From Pseudomonas hamedanensis (lineage in GTDB: Bacteria > Pseudomonadota > Gammaproteobacteria > Pseudomonadales > Pseudomonadaceae): a stretch of DNA of 64,000 nucleotides. The notes beneath the pieces are model-generated. The model had not been told where the DNA came from. It made no database searches and worked only from the letters and a program-made list of their open reading frames with translations. Location: NCBI RefSeq assembly GCF_014268595.2, contig NZ_CP077091.1, positions 3,808,001 to 3,872,000 on the forward strand, given 5' to 3'. Position numbers and translations under genes: made by a program. Positions 8,571 through 17,638 of the stretch are shown in pieces (within the stretch, counting starts at the first letter, position 1; each line of letters starts with the position of its first letter).

Positions 8571-9500
8571 ATGGAAGAAATCACCAGTAACTTCGCCGAT
8601 TTTGCGCATCCAGACACAGAGTCCATTGCCATCATCCGAGGCCGCGTCCTACAAGCCTTGCAACACTATCTGCTGGAACGCGACTTCAAACAGCTGATGC
8701 CGATCCTGATGTCGCCGATCACCGATCCGTTGAACCATGCGGTGTATCCGGCAGAGATCCAGTACGAACAACGGCGCCTGAAACTGACGGCGAGCATGAT
8801 CTTTCACAAGCAGTTGGCACTGACTGCCAAGGGCCACGACAAGATCTTCATCGTCGCGCCGAACATTCGCCTGGAGAAGGCCGAAATCAAGGACTCGGAA
8901 AACCACTTGCTGGAATTTTCCCAGTTCGATTTCGAGATCCGCGATGGCGACATGCACCAGGTCATGGCGCTGATCGAAGGCCTGATCAAGCATGTCTTCA
9001 GCGAGGTCAACCAGCATTGCGCTGGCGAGCTGAAGCAACTGGGTCGGCAACTGCCGCACTTTGCCACGGCTTTCCCGATCTACAGTTCCGACGAACTGCG
9101 CGCCGAGCATGGCGACGACTTCGAAAAAATCATGTCGGCGCAAGCGCACACGCCGTTCTTCGTCACCAACTACCGCCGCGAGTTCTACGACCGCGAAACC
9201 CCGGGCAAGCGCGGTACGTACAACAACTATGACCTGATCTATCCCGATGGCTATGGCGAAGCCTTGTCGGGTGCCGAGCGCGAGTTCGAATACGAGCAGA
9301 TCGTCTACCGCATGAACGAGCTGTCGATGGACTTGCAGCCGTTTGCCAATTACCTGGAAGTGGCTCGCCGTGGCTTGCTGCACCCGAGCGCCGGCGGCGG
9401 TCTGGGCATCGAGCGCCTGCTCAAGTTCATTTGCGGCAAGCGGCGCATCCGCGACGTCGCGCTGTTCGACCGCACCGTCGGTACCCGCTTCCTGTTCTGA
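8571..9500 (+). CDS. Stand-alone class II aminoacyl-tRNA-synthetase-like ligase, archaeal asparagine synthetase type
   Basis: The 309 residues consist of a class II catalytic core without an anticodon-binding domain. Motif 2 is visible as NIRLE with R100 and E102, then HLLEFSQFDFEI (112-123). Motif 3 is GGGLGIERLLKF with R282. The segment PILMSPITDPLNH and the order of the motifs resemble the AspRS/AsnRS branch. In particular they recall the archaeal asparagine synthetase derived from it, a protein of about the same size that makes asparagine from aspartate, ATP and ammonia. By inference it adenylates the carboxylate of an aspartate-like substrate and passes it to ammonia or an amine. It is the first gene after the candidate promoter, 65 bases before the monooxygenase gene. 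An EpmA-like role is unlikely, as pseudomonads of this group normally modify EF-P by rhamnosylation. Confidence 0.78.
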   Translation: MEEITSNFADFAHPDTESIAIIRGRVLQALQHYLLERDFKQLMPILMSPITDPLNHAVYPAEIQYEQRRLKLTASMIFHKQLALTAKGHDKIFIVAPNIRLEKAEIKDSENHLLEFSQFDFEIRDGDMHQVMALIEGLIKHVFSEVNQHCAGELKQLGRQLPHFATAFPIYSSDELRAEHGDDFEKIMSAQAHTPFFVTNYRREFYDRETPGKRGTYNNYDLIYPDGYGEALSGAEREFEYEQIVYRMNELSMDLQPFANYLEVARRGLLHPSAGGGLGIERLLKFICGKRRIRDVALFDRTVGTRFLF

Positions 9501-9565
9501 TCCGCATCTGAATCGCAACGCCTGCCCCGCTTCGGCGGTGGCCGGCTGCGCCATGGAGAAACACT

Positions 9566-10636
9566 ATGCCTGCACTGCGCATTCACTGGTGCTCACCGCT
9601 CGATAGCGGTCAGCAAAAGGCTTCGGAAAAATACAACACCGGTGCCCTCGATTTCGCCGGCATCGTCGACTTTGCCCAGGAAGCCGATGAGTTGGGCATC
9701 GACTCGCTGCTGATGGGAATCAGCTACCACATGCCCGATCCGCTGCCGATGATCGGCGCGCTGGTGCGTGAAACCGAGCGGGTCAAATTCATCCTTGCCT
9801 ACCGTCCCGGCCTGCTGCCGCCGACGCTGTTCACCCAGATCGTCAACACCGTTTCCTGGATGTCCGACAAGCGCATTGCGCTGAACCTGGTGGCCGGTAT
9901 CTCGCCGGATGAACAAGCTTATTACGGCGACTTCGTTGCCCACGACGGTCGCTATGAACGTACCGGCGAATTCCTCGACGTCCTGCATCGGTTCTGGAAA
10001 GGCGAATCCCCGTTGACCTACCACGGCGCCCACTACCGCATCGAAAAAGCCCAGTTGGGCCTGCCCTTCAAAGATGCCGAGCGGCCGCGCATTTACCTCA
10101 GCGGCGCCTCGGACATTGCCCAGCAGATCGCCATCGCGCACAGCGATTGCTGGCTGCGTTACGGCGATACTCCCGAGGGGATTGCCGAGGCCAGCCGCAC
10201 CGTGTTGCAGGCCGGTTGCTCGGTGGGCATCCGCATGCACGTACTGGCCCGCGAAACTCGTGAAGAAGCGCTGGCCGCCGTCGAAAGCATGATGGAAAAC
10301 CCCGACGAGCAGCACCGCGAATGGGTCCGCGAATTTGTCGGGCGCTGCGATTCCCAAGCGGTGAAGACCTCGTTCCAACTGGCGGAAAAAGCTCAGCACG
10401 ACTGGCTGTCGCCGATGCTCTGGTCGGGCGCGGTAGCTTATCGCGGCGGCCCGGCACTGTGCGTGGTCGGCAGTTATCAGGAAGTCGCCGAGTACCTGTT
10501 CGAGTACAAAAAGGTTGGCGTCAGCGAGTTCATTTTCTCCGGCTGGCCGACCCGCGACGAAATGCGCCGGTTCTGCAAGTACGTGCTGCCTTACCTGCGC
10601 GAGCTGGAAACGGTGTGGGATCGCGATCATGCCTGA
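9566..10636 (+). CDS. SsuD-like flavin-dependent monooxygenase (luciferase-like family)
   Basis: This 356-residue TIM-barrel enzyme of the bacterial luciferase-like family uses FMNH2 and O2. It aligns by eye along its length with alkanesulfonate monooxygenase SsuD. It has RYERTGEFLDVLHRFWKGE (130-148), the catalytic-site arginine and histidine R223 and H225 in IRMHVLARE, and R293 in AYRGGPAL. It has no cognate flavin reductase in the window and must borrow FMNH2. Inside a run of amino-acid-modifying genes it more likely hydroxylates or oxidatively cleaves the pathway intermediate than desulfonates a nutrient; this is inference. The ribosome site GGAGAAA precedes the start, and the gene overlaps the next one by 8 bases. 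Confidence 0.85.
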   Translation: MPALRIHWCSPLDSGQQKASEKYNTGALDFAGIVDFAQEADELGIDSLLMGISYHMPDPLPMIGALVRETERVKFILAYRPGLLPPTLFTQIVNTVSWMSDKRIALNLVAGISPDEQAYYGDFVAHDGRYERTGEFLDVLHRFWKGESPLTYHGAHYRIEKAQLGLPFKDAERPRIYLSGASDIAQQIAIAHSDCWLRYGDTPEGIAEASRTVLQAGCSVGIRMHVLARETREEALAAVESMMENPDEQHREWVREFVGRCDSQAVKTSFQLAEKAQHDWLSPMLWSGAVAYRGGPALCVVGSYQEVAEYLFEYKKVGVSEFIFSGWPTRDEMRRFCKYVLPYLRELETVWDRDHA

Positions 10637-11873
10637 GGTCAGCGCCGATGCCCGGCGCAGGGCGATTCGCCTGTTCGGTGCCGGACTGTTATGCGCCTTG
10701 CTCGCAGAACAGACCGTGCTGTTTGCCGTTCCGTTGATGATTTTTCAACTGACCGGCAACGTGCGCTATTCCGGCATCGCCTTCGCGCTTGAATGGCTGC
10801 CCGCGCTGATTGCCTACCCGTTTGCCGGGTTACTCGCCGACCGCTTTGGCGGCCGCTTGTTGTTCCGCGCAGCCAACACGGCCCGCGGACTGAGCCTGGG
10901 CGTCACCTTGTGGATTTGCTGGTTTGCGCCGCAATGGACGATCTGGGCCCTGATCGGTAACGGCATCGTGCTGTCGGTGCTGATGGCTCCGGTGCGCATG
11001 GCGGTGGAGAAAAGCGTACCGCTGATCGCTGGCCCCGAGCGCCTCGCCCATTGTCAGTCGCTGGTGCAGAACATGGAGCTGCTGGCGATGGCGCTCGGCC
11101 CGGCACTCGCGGCCGGCTTGGCGATGTACACCGACAAGCGCTGGTTGTTGGGCCTCGCCGCGCTGGCGCTGTTCGCCGCCGCGTTGTGCTGGAGAAACCT
11201 GCCGACGGCGCGAACCCCTGCCAGCGGTCCGGGCAGCGTGCTCAAGGATCTGGCTCTGGGCTGGCGACTGTTGCTCGGCAACCGGCCGGTGCTGACGCTG
11301 GCCGGCCTGAACTTCACCATCAACCTGGCGTTTGCCGCGGTACTGAGCGCCAACGCGTTTGTCATCAGCGGGGTCTTCAGCGCTGCCGACGGCGTGTTCG
11401 GTCTGATGAACGCCGGGGCCGGCGCCCTCGGCCTGCTGAATTTCATTCTGGTGCCGCGCCTGCTAGCCCGGCTGTCGATCTATCGGCTGGGCGCGCTGGG
11501 CTTCGCCTTGTTGTGCCTGGGCCTGATCTGCATGGGCGTGGCCAGCGGCGTGGTGCTGTATGCCCTGAGCTTTCTGCTGGCGATGGCCGGGTGTGCGTGG
11601 TTCAACGTGTTCAATCGCACGCAGCGGATCAAAGCCATCGACAAAGCCCATCTGGGCAAAGTCATGGGGCCGTTTTACCTGGTCAATCTGCTGTCCTATC
11701 CGCTGGGCGGTCTGCTCACCGCCAGCGTCGGCCACGTCTACGGCCCGCAGGTGCTGATTCTGGTGTTGGCGCTGGTGCTGACCGTGCCCGGCACTCTGCT
11801 GTTCATCCTGACCACCCGGCGCTTCCAGTTGGCTCTGGGTGCTCCGTCGCTCGCCATGGAGGCGTCCCAATGA
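10629..11873 (+). CDS. MFS transporter, probable product exporter
   Basis: This major-facilitator protein has 414 residues and about 12 hydrophobic helices. The loop 2-3 motif is ADRFGGRLLFRAANTARG, as in the EntS-like group of drug and siderophore exporters. The start at 10629 overlaps the monooxygenase stop by 8 bases, and its own stop overlaps the next start (ATGA at 11870-11873), so the genes are translationally coupled. The likely role is to export the cluster product and protect the producer. The direction of transport is inferred from family and context. Confidence 0.82.
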   Translation: MPEVSADARRRAIRLFGAGLLCALLAEQTVLFAVPLMIFQLTGNVRYSGIAFALEWLPALIAYPFAGLLADRFGGRLLFRAANTARGLSLGVTLWICWFAPQWTIWALIGNGIVLSVLMAPVRMAVEKSVPLIAGPERLAHCQSLVQNMELLAMALGPALAAGLAMYTDKRWLLGLAALALFAAALCWRNLPTARTPASGPGSVLKDLALGWRLLLGNRPVLTLAGLNFTINLAFAAVLSANAFVISGVFSAADGVFGLMNAGAGALGLLNFILVPRLLARLSIYRLGALGFALLCLGLICMGVASGVVLYALSFLLAMAGCAWFNVFNRTQRIKAIDKAHLGKVMGPFYLVNLLSYPLGGLLTASVGHVYGPQVLILVLALVLTVPGTLLFILTTRRFQLALGAPSLAMEASQ

Positions 11874-12325
11874 AAGTCCTGCCGCACTGCCTGCTCGCTA
11901 CCGTCGAGTCCGACTCGCACATGTGGAACCTGGTGTACTTGCAATTGTGGCTCGGCGAACACGGCTTGCAGGTGAAAAACCTGGGCAGTTGCACGCCGAT
12001 CGACGCCGTACTCGGCGCGCTTGAACAGCGTCGCAGCGACCTGCTGGTGATCAGCAGCGTCAATGGCCATGGGTATTCGCAAGGCCTGGAACTGATTCGT
12101 CAGGTGCGCCAGCGGTATCCCCATCTGCGCTGTGTGATCGGCGGCAAACTGACCACCTCCGAGGCGCAAACCCTGGCGGTGCGCCGGGCGTTGATCGACG
12201 CCGGCTACAACCAGGTGTTCGTCGGCGCCGATGCGATCGAGCAATTCAGCGCGTACCTGAGCACCCTGCCCACGCAACCCGACGCCGAACCTGCACTTGC
12301 CCTCTGTGCGCCGTCCTGGGGCTGA
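11870..12325 (+). CDS. Cobalamin-binding small subunit of a glutamate-mutase-like enzyme
   Basis: The 151 residues form a B12-binding Rossmann domain like GlmS/MutS, the sigma subunit of glutamate mutase. The base-off/His-on motif is present as D15-S-H17, with H17 as the predicted lower cobalt ligand. Later motifs are SSVNGHG (62-68) and GGK (91-93). In the usual DxHxxG motif the last position is Gly; here it is Asn20, which is unusual. Together with the large subunit at 15102 it should carry out a radical carbon-skeleton rearrangement of glutamate to 3-methylaspartate or a close analogue. The two subunit genes are separated by an ATP-grasp and a PP-loop gene. No reactivase (MutL/GlmL) gene is seen. 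Confidence 0.85.
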   Translation: MKVLPHCLLATVESDSHMWNLVYLQLWLGEHGLQVKNLGSCTPIDAVLGALEQRRSDLLVISSVNGHGYSQGLELIRQVRQRYPHLRCVIGGKLTTSEAQTLAVRRALIDAGYNQVFVGADAIEQFSAYLSTLPTQPDAEPALALCAPSWG

Positions 12326-12367
12326 TCCCCGACCGCCGCCGACTTCGCCCATTCAAGGATCACTACG

Positions 12368-13606
12368 ATGCACATCGTTATCGTCAACCGCTGGCCGCGT
12401 TTTCATGATGAGCGCCGCTGGGACAATGAACTGACTCGCTACGAGGCGTTCTTCGATCATCAACAGCACCGCATCAGTTACGTGGTCGATGCGCCCGGCG
12501 CCCAGGGCGTGCTCACCCCGGCGCAGCAGATTGCCCATCAGGTGCAGGTCGAGGACGTCAATCAATACGAGCAATTGCTGGGAGCGGTCCAAGAGGTCAT
12601 CGCGCGTGTCGGGCCGGTCGACCAGTTAATCGCGCTGTCCGAGTTCACCCTGGAAATTGCCGCGCGGGTACGCCAGGCCCTGAATATCCCGGGAGACGGG
12701 CCGGATGAAGTGGCGGTGTACCGCGACAAGGCGCGCATGAAGGAAATCCTCCAGGCTCAGGGTTTGCCGGTGCCGGCGTTTGCCCGCTGCCAATCGGTCG
12801 AGCAGGCCCTGCACTTTGCCAGCGAGATCGGGTTTCCGCTGATCGTCAAACCGGTCGACGGTGCCGCGAGCATGGGCGTGGAGAAAGTCGAGAACGAAGC
12901 TGACCTGCGCCGCCTGCTCGCCACCCTCGACCTCAGCCGTTATGAGATCGAAGCCTTCATGCACGGCCAGACCTACCACATCGACGGCTTTGCCGATGTC
13001 GACGGCAGCGTGCCGTTTCAAGTGGTATCGCGCTACATCAACAGTTGTCTGGATTTCGCCAAGGCCCAGCCTTTGGGCTCGGTCATCGTTCAGGCATCGC
13101 CCCTGCGCAAACGCATCGAAGCGTTCAGCCAACAGATCCTGCGCGCCTTGAACCTGCGCTGTACCGCGTTTCACCTTGAGATTTTCGTCGAGCCGGACGA
13201 GTCGCTGGTGTTCCTCGAAATCGGCGCGCGGGTTGGCGGCAGTGAAGTGCCGCACCTGATCAACAAGGTATTCGGGGTCAATCTTTACGAACACTGGCTG
13301 CGCCGCCTCGCAGGCGATCAGGTGCCCGTGCCCGTCATCGACGACGATCCGAGTGGCGGCTGGCTGGTCATTCCCAAACCCGCACAGCTGCCTTGCCGCG
13401 TGGTGAAGGCGCAATCACTGCGCGAAGCATTGCCCAACCTGTGGCGCGAGCTGTTGCCCCAACCGGGAGAAATCCTCGAGGCCGGCGGCAGTTACGACGC
13501 CCTGCACAGTGGCCGCTTCATTTTTGTCGGCGGCAGCGAAGTCGCGACTGAGCACGATATCCGCCACACCACCCAGACGTACCAATTCCAGGCTGAAGCG
13601 CTATGA
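12368..13606 (+). CDS. ATP-grasp ligase, first copy
   Basis: This 412-residue ATP-grasp enzyme is of the amino-acid ligase type (BacD/DabC-like). The nucleotide-binding lysine and glycine-rich loop lie in GFPLIVKPVDGAASMGVEKV, and the metal-binding end is HLEIFVEP...LEIGARVGGSEVPHLI. It should form an acyl-phosphate on a carboxylate and join it to an amine, giving an amide or dipeptide. The start at 12368 has an AAGGATCAC ribosome site, and the stop overlaps the next start in ATGA. A second, diverged ATP-grasp gene lies at 16342, so two separate bonds may be made. The substrates are not readable from sequence. Confidence 0.85.
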   Translation: MHIVIVNRWPRFHDERRWDNELTRYEAFFDHQQHRISYVVDAPGAQGVLTPAQQIAHQVQVEDVNQYEQLLGAVQEVIARVGPVDQLIALSEFTLEIAARVRQALNIPGDGPDEVAVYRDKARMKEILQAQGLPVPAFARCQSVEQALHFASEIGFPLIVKPVDGAASMGVEKVENEADLRRLLATLDLSRYEIEAFMHGQTYHIDGFADVDGSVPFQVVSRYINSCLDFAKAQPLGSVIVQASPLRKRIEAFSQQILRALNLRCTAFHLEIFVEPDESLVFLEIGARVGGSEVPHLINKVFGVNLYEHWLRRLAGDQVPVPVIDDDPSGGWLVIPKPAQLPCRVVKAQSLREALPNLWRELLPQPGEILEAGGSYDALHSGRFIFVGGSEVATEHDIRHTTQTYQFQAEAL

Positions 13607-15099
13607 ACGCCATTCAATTGCAAGCCAGTCACGACGAACCGTTGCTGGGCGAACTCAATCGTTATCTGAAGGCCGACGAACGTCGCGCCGTCGCCACGAT
13701 CGGCGAGCGCCTGATCGCCGCGGCGGGTGGCCTCGACCGACTGACCGACTACAAACTGATGGTCGCCTACGGCGGTGGCAAGGACAGCTCCTACACCGTG
13801 GCCATGCTGCGCGCCACGCAGTTGCATCTGTCGGTGTTGCACGGTCGCACCTTTCAGCTGCGCATCGCCAACATGCGCCACGCCGGCGTACCGGATGCGG
13901 TGATGGCCAACATTGATCGGGTCTACCGCGCCTTGCACCTGTTCGACGATTCGCGAGTGGAAATGCTAGTGGTCGATCATCAGCAAATCCGCCCATTCGA
14001 ACGCCATCTGCCGTTCCCTGACAATGTGCAGGCGATGAACCGTTTTGACGTGTTGATGAACGGCCACCGTACCGCTGGCGACGGCCGACCGACCTTCTGC
14101 AACAGCTGCAACCTGGCCGTGGCCGATTTTTATGGACGCGCAGCGTGGTGGCAGGGCGGGGTCGACGCGGTCGTCACCGGCGACTCGCGCAAGGAACAGA
14201 AACACTACTTCACCTGGATCATGCGTCTGGCGCAGCGCCTGGGCCTGAACGTCGACGAGTGTCGCCGCCAGGGTTTTCGCGGACTGCTGCAAGCGCTCGA
14301 TGGCGTGGCCCAGAGCTATTTCATCGAGCTGTTCGGCGAAGGCTTCGACCAGCAGCGCGAGGAGCGTCGCGTCGCCTGCGGCGATGAGCATGCCGACCCG
14401 GCGTTCGTCAGTATTTACGATCTGGTCAGCTACAAAGTCGAGGATCACTGGGAACTGATCACCGAGTTTCTCGATTTCCGCTTCGAAGAGCTGGCGTTCA
14501 GTTTCACCGAATCGGACTGCGCCAACCCAATGCTGATGGCGCACTTTCGCGGGCTTAAAGCCGAGTACGTCCAAGGCCGCCGCTACAACCAGGGGATTGC
14601 CGAATATCTCGAACTGGCGCAGGCGCTGATGCGCAAAAAAGAAATGCCCCAGCGCCTGATCGATCTGGCCATGGCCGCCTATGCCGACGAACAGGGCATG
14701 CAAGCCCGTCGCACACTTGCCGCGCGCTTTGCCGAGCAGGCCTTCGGACTGGATGAGGCGCAACTGGTCTGCATGCAGTTTGCCCCGTTCGTCGACCGCG
14801 GCCGCGAGCTGTCGAGCTTTCTAGGACTTTGCCACCCGCAGCAGTTGGGCAACATCGACCTGCTGCACCAGATCCTCGCCGGCGAACACAACGAACCGGG
14901 CCTCAGCCAGTGGCTGAGCCAGGTCAGCGGTCTGCCGTTACCGGCGTTGCGCAGCTTGTATGCGCACCAACGGATCGACTTCGACAGCGATGCCACGCTG
15001 ATCGCCCGGGTCCGTGCCGGCGATCCGCATAAGGGCCGCGTCAGTCGCTACGACCCGGCCACCGGTGAAACCGTGGTCGAACTGGTCTCGGGGCGCTAG
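13603..15099 (+). CDS. PP-loop ATP pyrophosphatase family protein with a CxxC pair
   Basis: The 498 residues have an N-terminal HUP-type domain with the PP-loop YGGGKDSS (56-63), which binds ATP and activates a substrate as an adenylate. A CxxC pair (C166, C169 in TFCNSCN) follows, as in PP-loop enzymes that carry zinc or handle sulfur. The motif VVTGDSRKEQKHYF resembles the second half of the active site in amidotransferase-type members. The C-terminal 200 or more residues are mostly helical and I do not recognise them. Possible roles are amidation, amidine formation or thiolation of the intermediate. It is coupled to the ATP-grasp gene by a 4-base overlap, and the next gene starts two bases after its stop. 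Confidence 0.75.
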   Translation: MNAIQLQASHDEPLLGELNRYLKADERRAVATIGERLIAAAGGLDRLTDYKLMVAYGGGKDSSYTVAMLRATQLHLSVLHGRTFQLRIANMRHAGVPDAVMANIDRVYRALHLFDDSRVEMLVVDHQQIRPFERHLPFPDNVQAMNRFDVLMNGHRTAGDGRPTFCNSCNLAVADFYGRAAWWQGGVDAVVTGDSRKEQKHYFTWIMRLAQRLGLNVDECRRQGFRGLLQALDGVAQSYFIELFGEGFDQQREERRVACGDEHADPAFVSIYDLVSYKVEDHWELITEFLDFRFEELAFSFTESDCANPMLMAHFRGLKAEYVQGRRYNQGIAEYLELAQALMRKKEMPQRLIDLAMAAYADEQGMQARRTLAARFAEQAFGLDEAQLVCMQFAPFVDRGRELSSFLGLCHPQQLGNIDLLHQILAGEHNEPGLSQWLSQVSGLPLPALRSLYAHQRIDFDSDATLIARVRAGDPHKGRVSRYDPATGETVVELVSGR

Positions 15100-15101
15100 G
15101 C

Positions 15102-16361
15102 ATGACCACGTCTTGCGGCGGCTATTTTGAGCAGTTCATCGAGCGTGCCCGTGCCCGCGGCGAACTGGTGGTGCAACCGCGCATGGGCTTTGGCACCCTT
15201 CAGCAGATGCGCGCCGGGCTGGCCAGTGTCGCCGACCTGCCCTGCGCGGCCATCGGCACCATCACCCTGGACAGCTACACCCGCGTCGGCGATTACCAGA
15301 GCGCCTTGCAGTGTCTCAACAGTGCTGCGCCGATGAACGGTTTTCCGATCATCAGCCACCCTATCGAAGCGGTGCGCAGCATGCTCTCCGGGCTGTACGG
15401 TACGCAGTTTCCGATCCAGATCCGCCACGGCACGGCCAAACCGCAAAACGTATTCCAGCGCCTCGCAGCCCTGGGGCTGGACGCCACGGAAGGCGGCCCG
15501 GTGTCGTATTGCATGCCTTACAGCCGCTTGCCGCTGGCCGAGGCGGTCAGCGCCTGGGCCGACAGCTGCCGGTTACTGGCCGACGCGACCGAGCATGCGC
15601 ACATCGAGAGTTTCGGTGGCTGCCTGCTCGGGCAGCTGTGCCCGCCGTCGCTGCTGGTCGCCATGACCTTGCTCGAAGCGCTGTTCTTCCGCCAGCACGG
15701 GATTCGCAGTGTTTCGCTCAGCTACGCCCAGGGCACTTCGCTGGAGCAGGACTTCGGCGCGTTGCAGGCATTACGCGAATTGGCCGCCGACTATCTGGAC
15801 GGTGCCCACTGGCATGTCGTGGTGTATTCCTACATGGGCGTCTTTCCGACCACACAGCACGGCGCCCGCCGTTTGATTGGCGACAGCGCGCGCCTGACTC
15901 AGGCCGCCGGTTGCGAACGGCTGATCGTCAAGACCGTCGCCGAATCGCGGCAGATCCCCAGTGTCGACGACAACCTCGATGCCTTGCGCATGGCGGCCGA
16001 AGCGGCGGCCGGGGAGCTGCCAACGATGGACGCGGGCGGCGCTGGCTACTACGAGCAAACCCTCTTCGAAGCGCGACGACTGGTGGAAACCGTGCTGGAC
16101 CTGCACGCCGACATTGGTCTGGCGCTGATCCAGGCATTCGCTCGCGGCTTGCTCGACATCCCTTATTGCCTGCATCCGGACAACCCCGGACGCGCCACCA
16201 CCCGCATCGACGACCGCGGCGCGCTGCGCTGGGGCAATACCGGCGGCCTGCCGTTGCCGCGTGGCAGCGGCGGGTCGCTGAACGGCCCCGGCGTCAGTTC
16301 CAGCGAACTGTTTCAGATGTTGCATTACACGGTAAATCGTTATGACCAACCCTTGCATTGA
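15102..16361 (+). CDS. Large (epsilon) subunit of a glutamate-mutase-like enzyme
   Basis: This 419-residue TIM-barrel subunit is homologous to GlmE/MutE. The substrate-holding arginine claw of Clostridium cochlearium glutamate mutase (R66, R100, R149) corresponds to R27 (QPRMG), R61 (DSYTR) and R108 (IRHGT). E171, Y177 and Y181 correspond to E130 (TEGG), Y136 and Y140 (SYCMPY). All six are kept, which argues that glutamate or a close analogue is the substrate. It is shorter than the roughly 480-residue clostridial protein at both ends, with the missing N-terminus accounting for about 39 residues. The reaction with the small subunit would be glutamate to 3-methylaspartate. It overlaps the next gene by 20 bases. 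Confidence 0.9.
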   Translation: MTTSCGGYFEQFIERARARGELVVQPRMGFGTLQQMRAGLASVADLPCAAIGTITLDSYTRVGDYQSALQCLNSAAPMNGFPIISHPIEAVRSMLSGLYGTQFPIQIRHGTAKPQNVFQRLAALGLDATEGGPVSYCMPYSRLPLAEAVSAWADSCRLLADATEHAHIESFGGCLLGQLCPPSLLVAMTLLEALFFRQHGIRSVSLSYAQGTSLEQDFGALQALRELAADYLDGAHWHVVVYSYMGVFPTTQHGARRLIGDSARLTQAAGCERLIVKTVAESRQIPSVDDNLDALRMAAEAAAGELPTMDAGGAGYYEQTLFEARRLVETVLDLHADIGLALIQAFARGLLDIPYCLHPDNPGRATTRIDDRGALRWGNTGGLPLPRGSGGSLNGPGVSSSELFQMLHYTVNRYDQPLH

Positions 16362-17595
16362 TTCCAGCCTCGCGCCGTTCATTCTGGTCGACGCATATTC
16401 CACGGGCGCCCTGTTGGCCCGTGCACTGGCCGGCGAGCGGCGCTTGCTGCATGTACGCTCCCGCGCGCAGATGCCGGCGGCGTTTGCCGCAAGTTGCCCG
16501 ACGGAGCTGTTCGTCGCCGATTACAGCGTCGCCGACGAAGGCCTGGAAGCGTTGATTGCCAGGCTCGCCGCGCACCAGCCGGCGGCAGTGTTGACTGGCA
16601 GTGAATTTGGCGTCGAGCTGGCCGATTTGCTCGCCGCCCGCCTCGGCCTGCCCGGCAATGACCCGGCAACATCGGCGGCCCGCCGTGACAAATCGCTGAT
16701 GGCCGAGCAGGTCGCTCAGGCCGGACTGCCGGTGGCGGCGCAGTTGCGCACCCGCTCGATGGCCGAGGCGCTCGCCTGGTTCAAGGCGCGTGGCGGCGCC
16801 AGCGTCGTCGCCAAGCCGCTGGACAGTGCTGGCTCCGACAACGTGTTCATCTGCCACGACGCGCTGGAGCTGCAGGCCGCGGTCGAAACGATTCTCGGGG
16901 CGACCAACCTGATGATGCTCGACAACCAGGCGCTGCTGTTACAGGAATACCTGAGCGGCGATGAGTACGTGATCAACAGCGTCAGTCATGAGGGCGAGCA
17001 CTGGATTACGGACGTATGGAAAAGCTCGAAAACCTTCGCTGCTGATGGTCGCAAGATCTATGACTGCGAGGACCTGCTGCCAGCCGACGCCTCGCAATTG
17101 CCACAGCTGATCGAATACGTGCAGGGCGTACTCGACGCACTGGGCATCGTCCATGGCCCGGCGCACACCGAGTTGATTCTGACCGCCGAAGGCCCGCGTC
17201 TGCTGGAAACCGGCGCGCGGCTTTCCGGGCTGGCCTGCCCGCCTGCCCTGCAAGCGGCGACCGGTAACGATCAGGTCGCGCTGACCTGTCTGAGCTATCT
17301 GGCGCCTGCGCGTCTGGGCCAATGGCCCAAGCGCTATCAGCTGCTGCAACACGCCAGGTGCCTGAACCTGATCGCCCATCGCCCCGGTCTGTTTGCGCAG
17401 GAACAGGCACGCCAGCGCCTGGAAACCCTGGCGAGTTTTCATAACGTCAGATTCCGCCGCGCCGAGGGGGCAGCGATCACGCCCACCATTGACCTGAACA
17501 GTTCGCCCGGTGCGGTGTTTCTGTTGCACCCGCTGTCCGCGCGTATCGAGGCCGATCACGCCGCGTGGCGAGGCTGGGAACGCGACTGGTTGTAA
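16342..17595 (+). CDS. ATP-grasp ligase, second copy
   Basis: This ATP-grasp enzyme of 417 residues is clearly different from the one at 12368. Visible elements are [19 protein letters not shown] (ATP-binding lysine and loop), [17 protein letters not shown], and the metal-binding [22 protein letters not shown]. It resembles ligases of the carnosine-synthase/dipeptide-ligase group, in which an amino acid is activated as acyl phosphate. The product is likely a peptide or amide bond. It starts inside the end of the mutase gene (20-base overlap) and precedes the panB-like gene by 43 bases, which contain a small CCCCG/CGGGG hairpin at about 17606-17620. Confidence 0.84.
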   Translation: MTNPCIDSSLAPFILVDAYSTGALLARALAGERRLLHVRSRAQMPAAFAASCPTELFVADYSVADEGLEALIARLAAHQPAAVLTGSEFGVELADLLAARLGLPGNDPATSAARRDKSLMAEQVAQAGLPVAAQLRTRSMAEALAWFKARGGASVVAKPLDSAGSDNVFICHDALELQAAVETILGATNLMMLDNQALLLQEYLSGDEYVINSVSHEGEHWITDVWKSSKTFAADGRKIYDCEDLLPADASQLPQLIEYVQGVLDALGIVHGPAHTELILTAEGPRLLETGARLSGLACPPALQAATGNDQVALTCLSYLAPARLGQWPKRYQLLQHARCLNLIAHRPGLFAQEQARQRLETLASFHNVRFRRAEGAAITPTIDLNSSPGAVFLLHPLSARIEADHAAWRGWERDWL

Positions 17596-17638
17596 CCACA
17601 GACAACCCCGCCAACGGGGCTTGAAAAGGAAAGAGAGC

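Noticed and set aside
8571-9500. EpmA (EF-P lysyl transferase) as the identity of the aaRS-like protein
   Set aside because: The motif context fits the AspRS/AsnRS branch and archaeal asparagine synthetase better. Fluorescent pseudomonads normally use EarP rhamnosylation of EF-P, and the gene lies in a biosynthetic operon.
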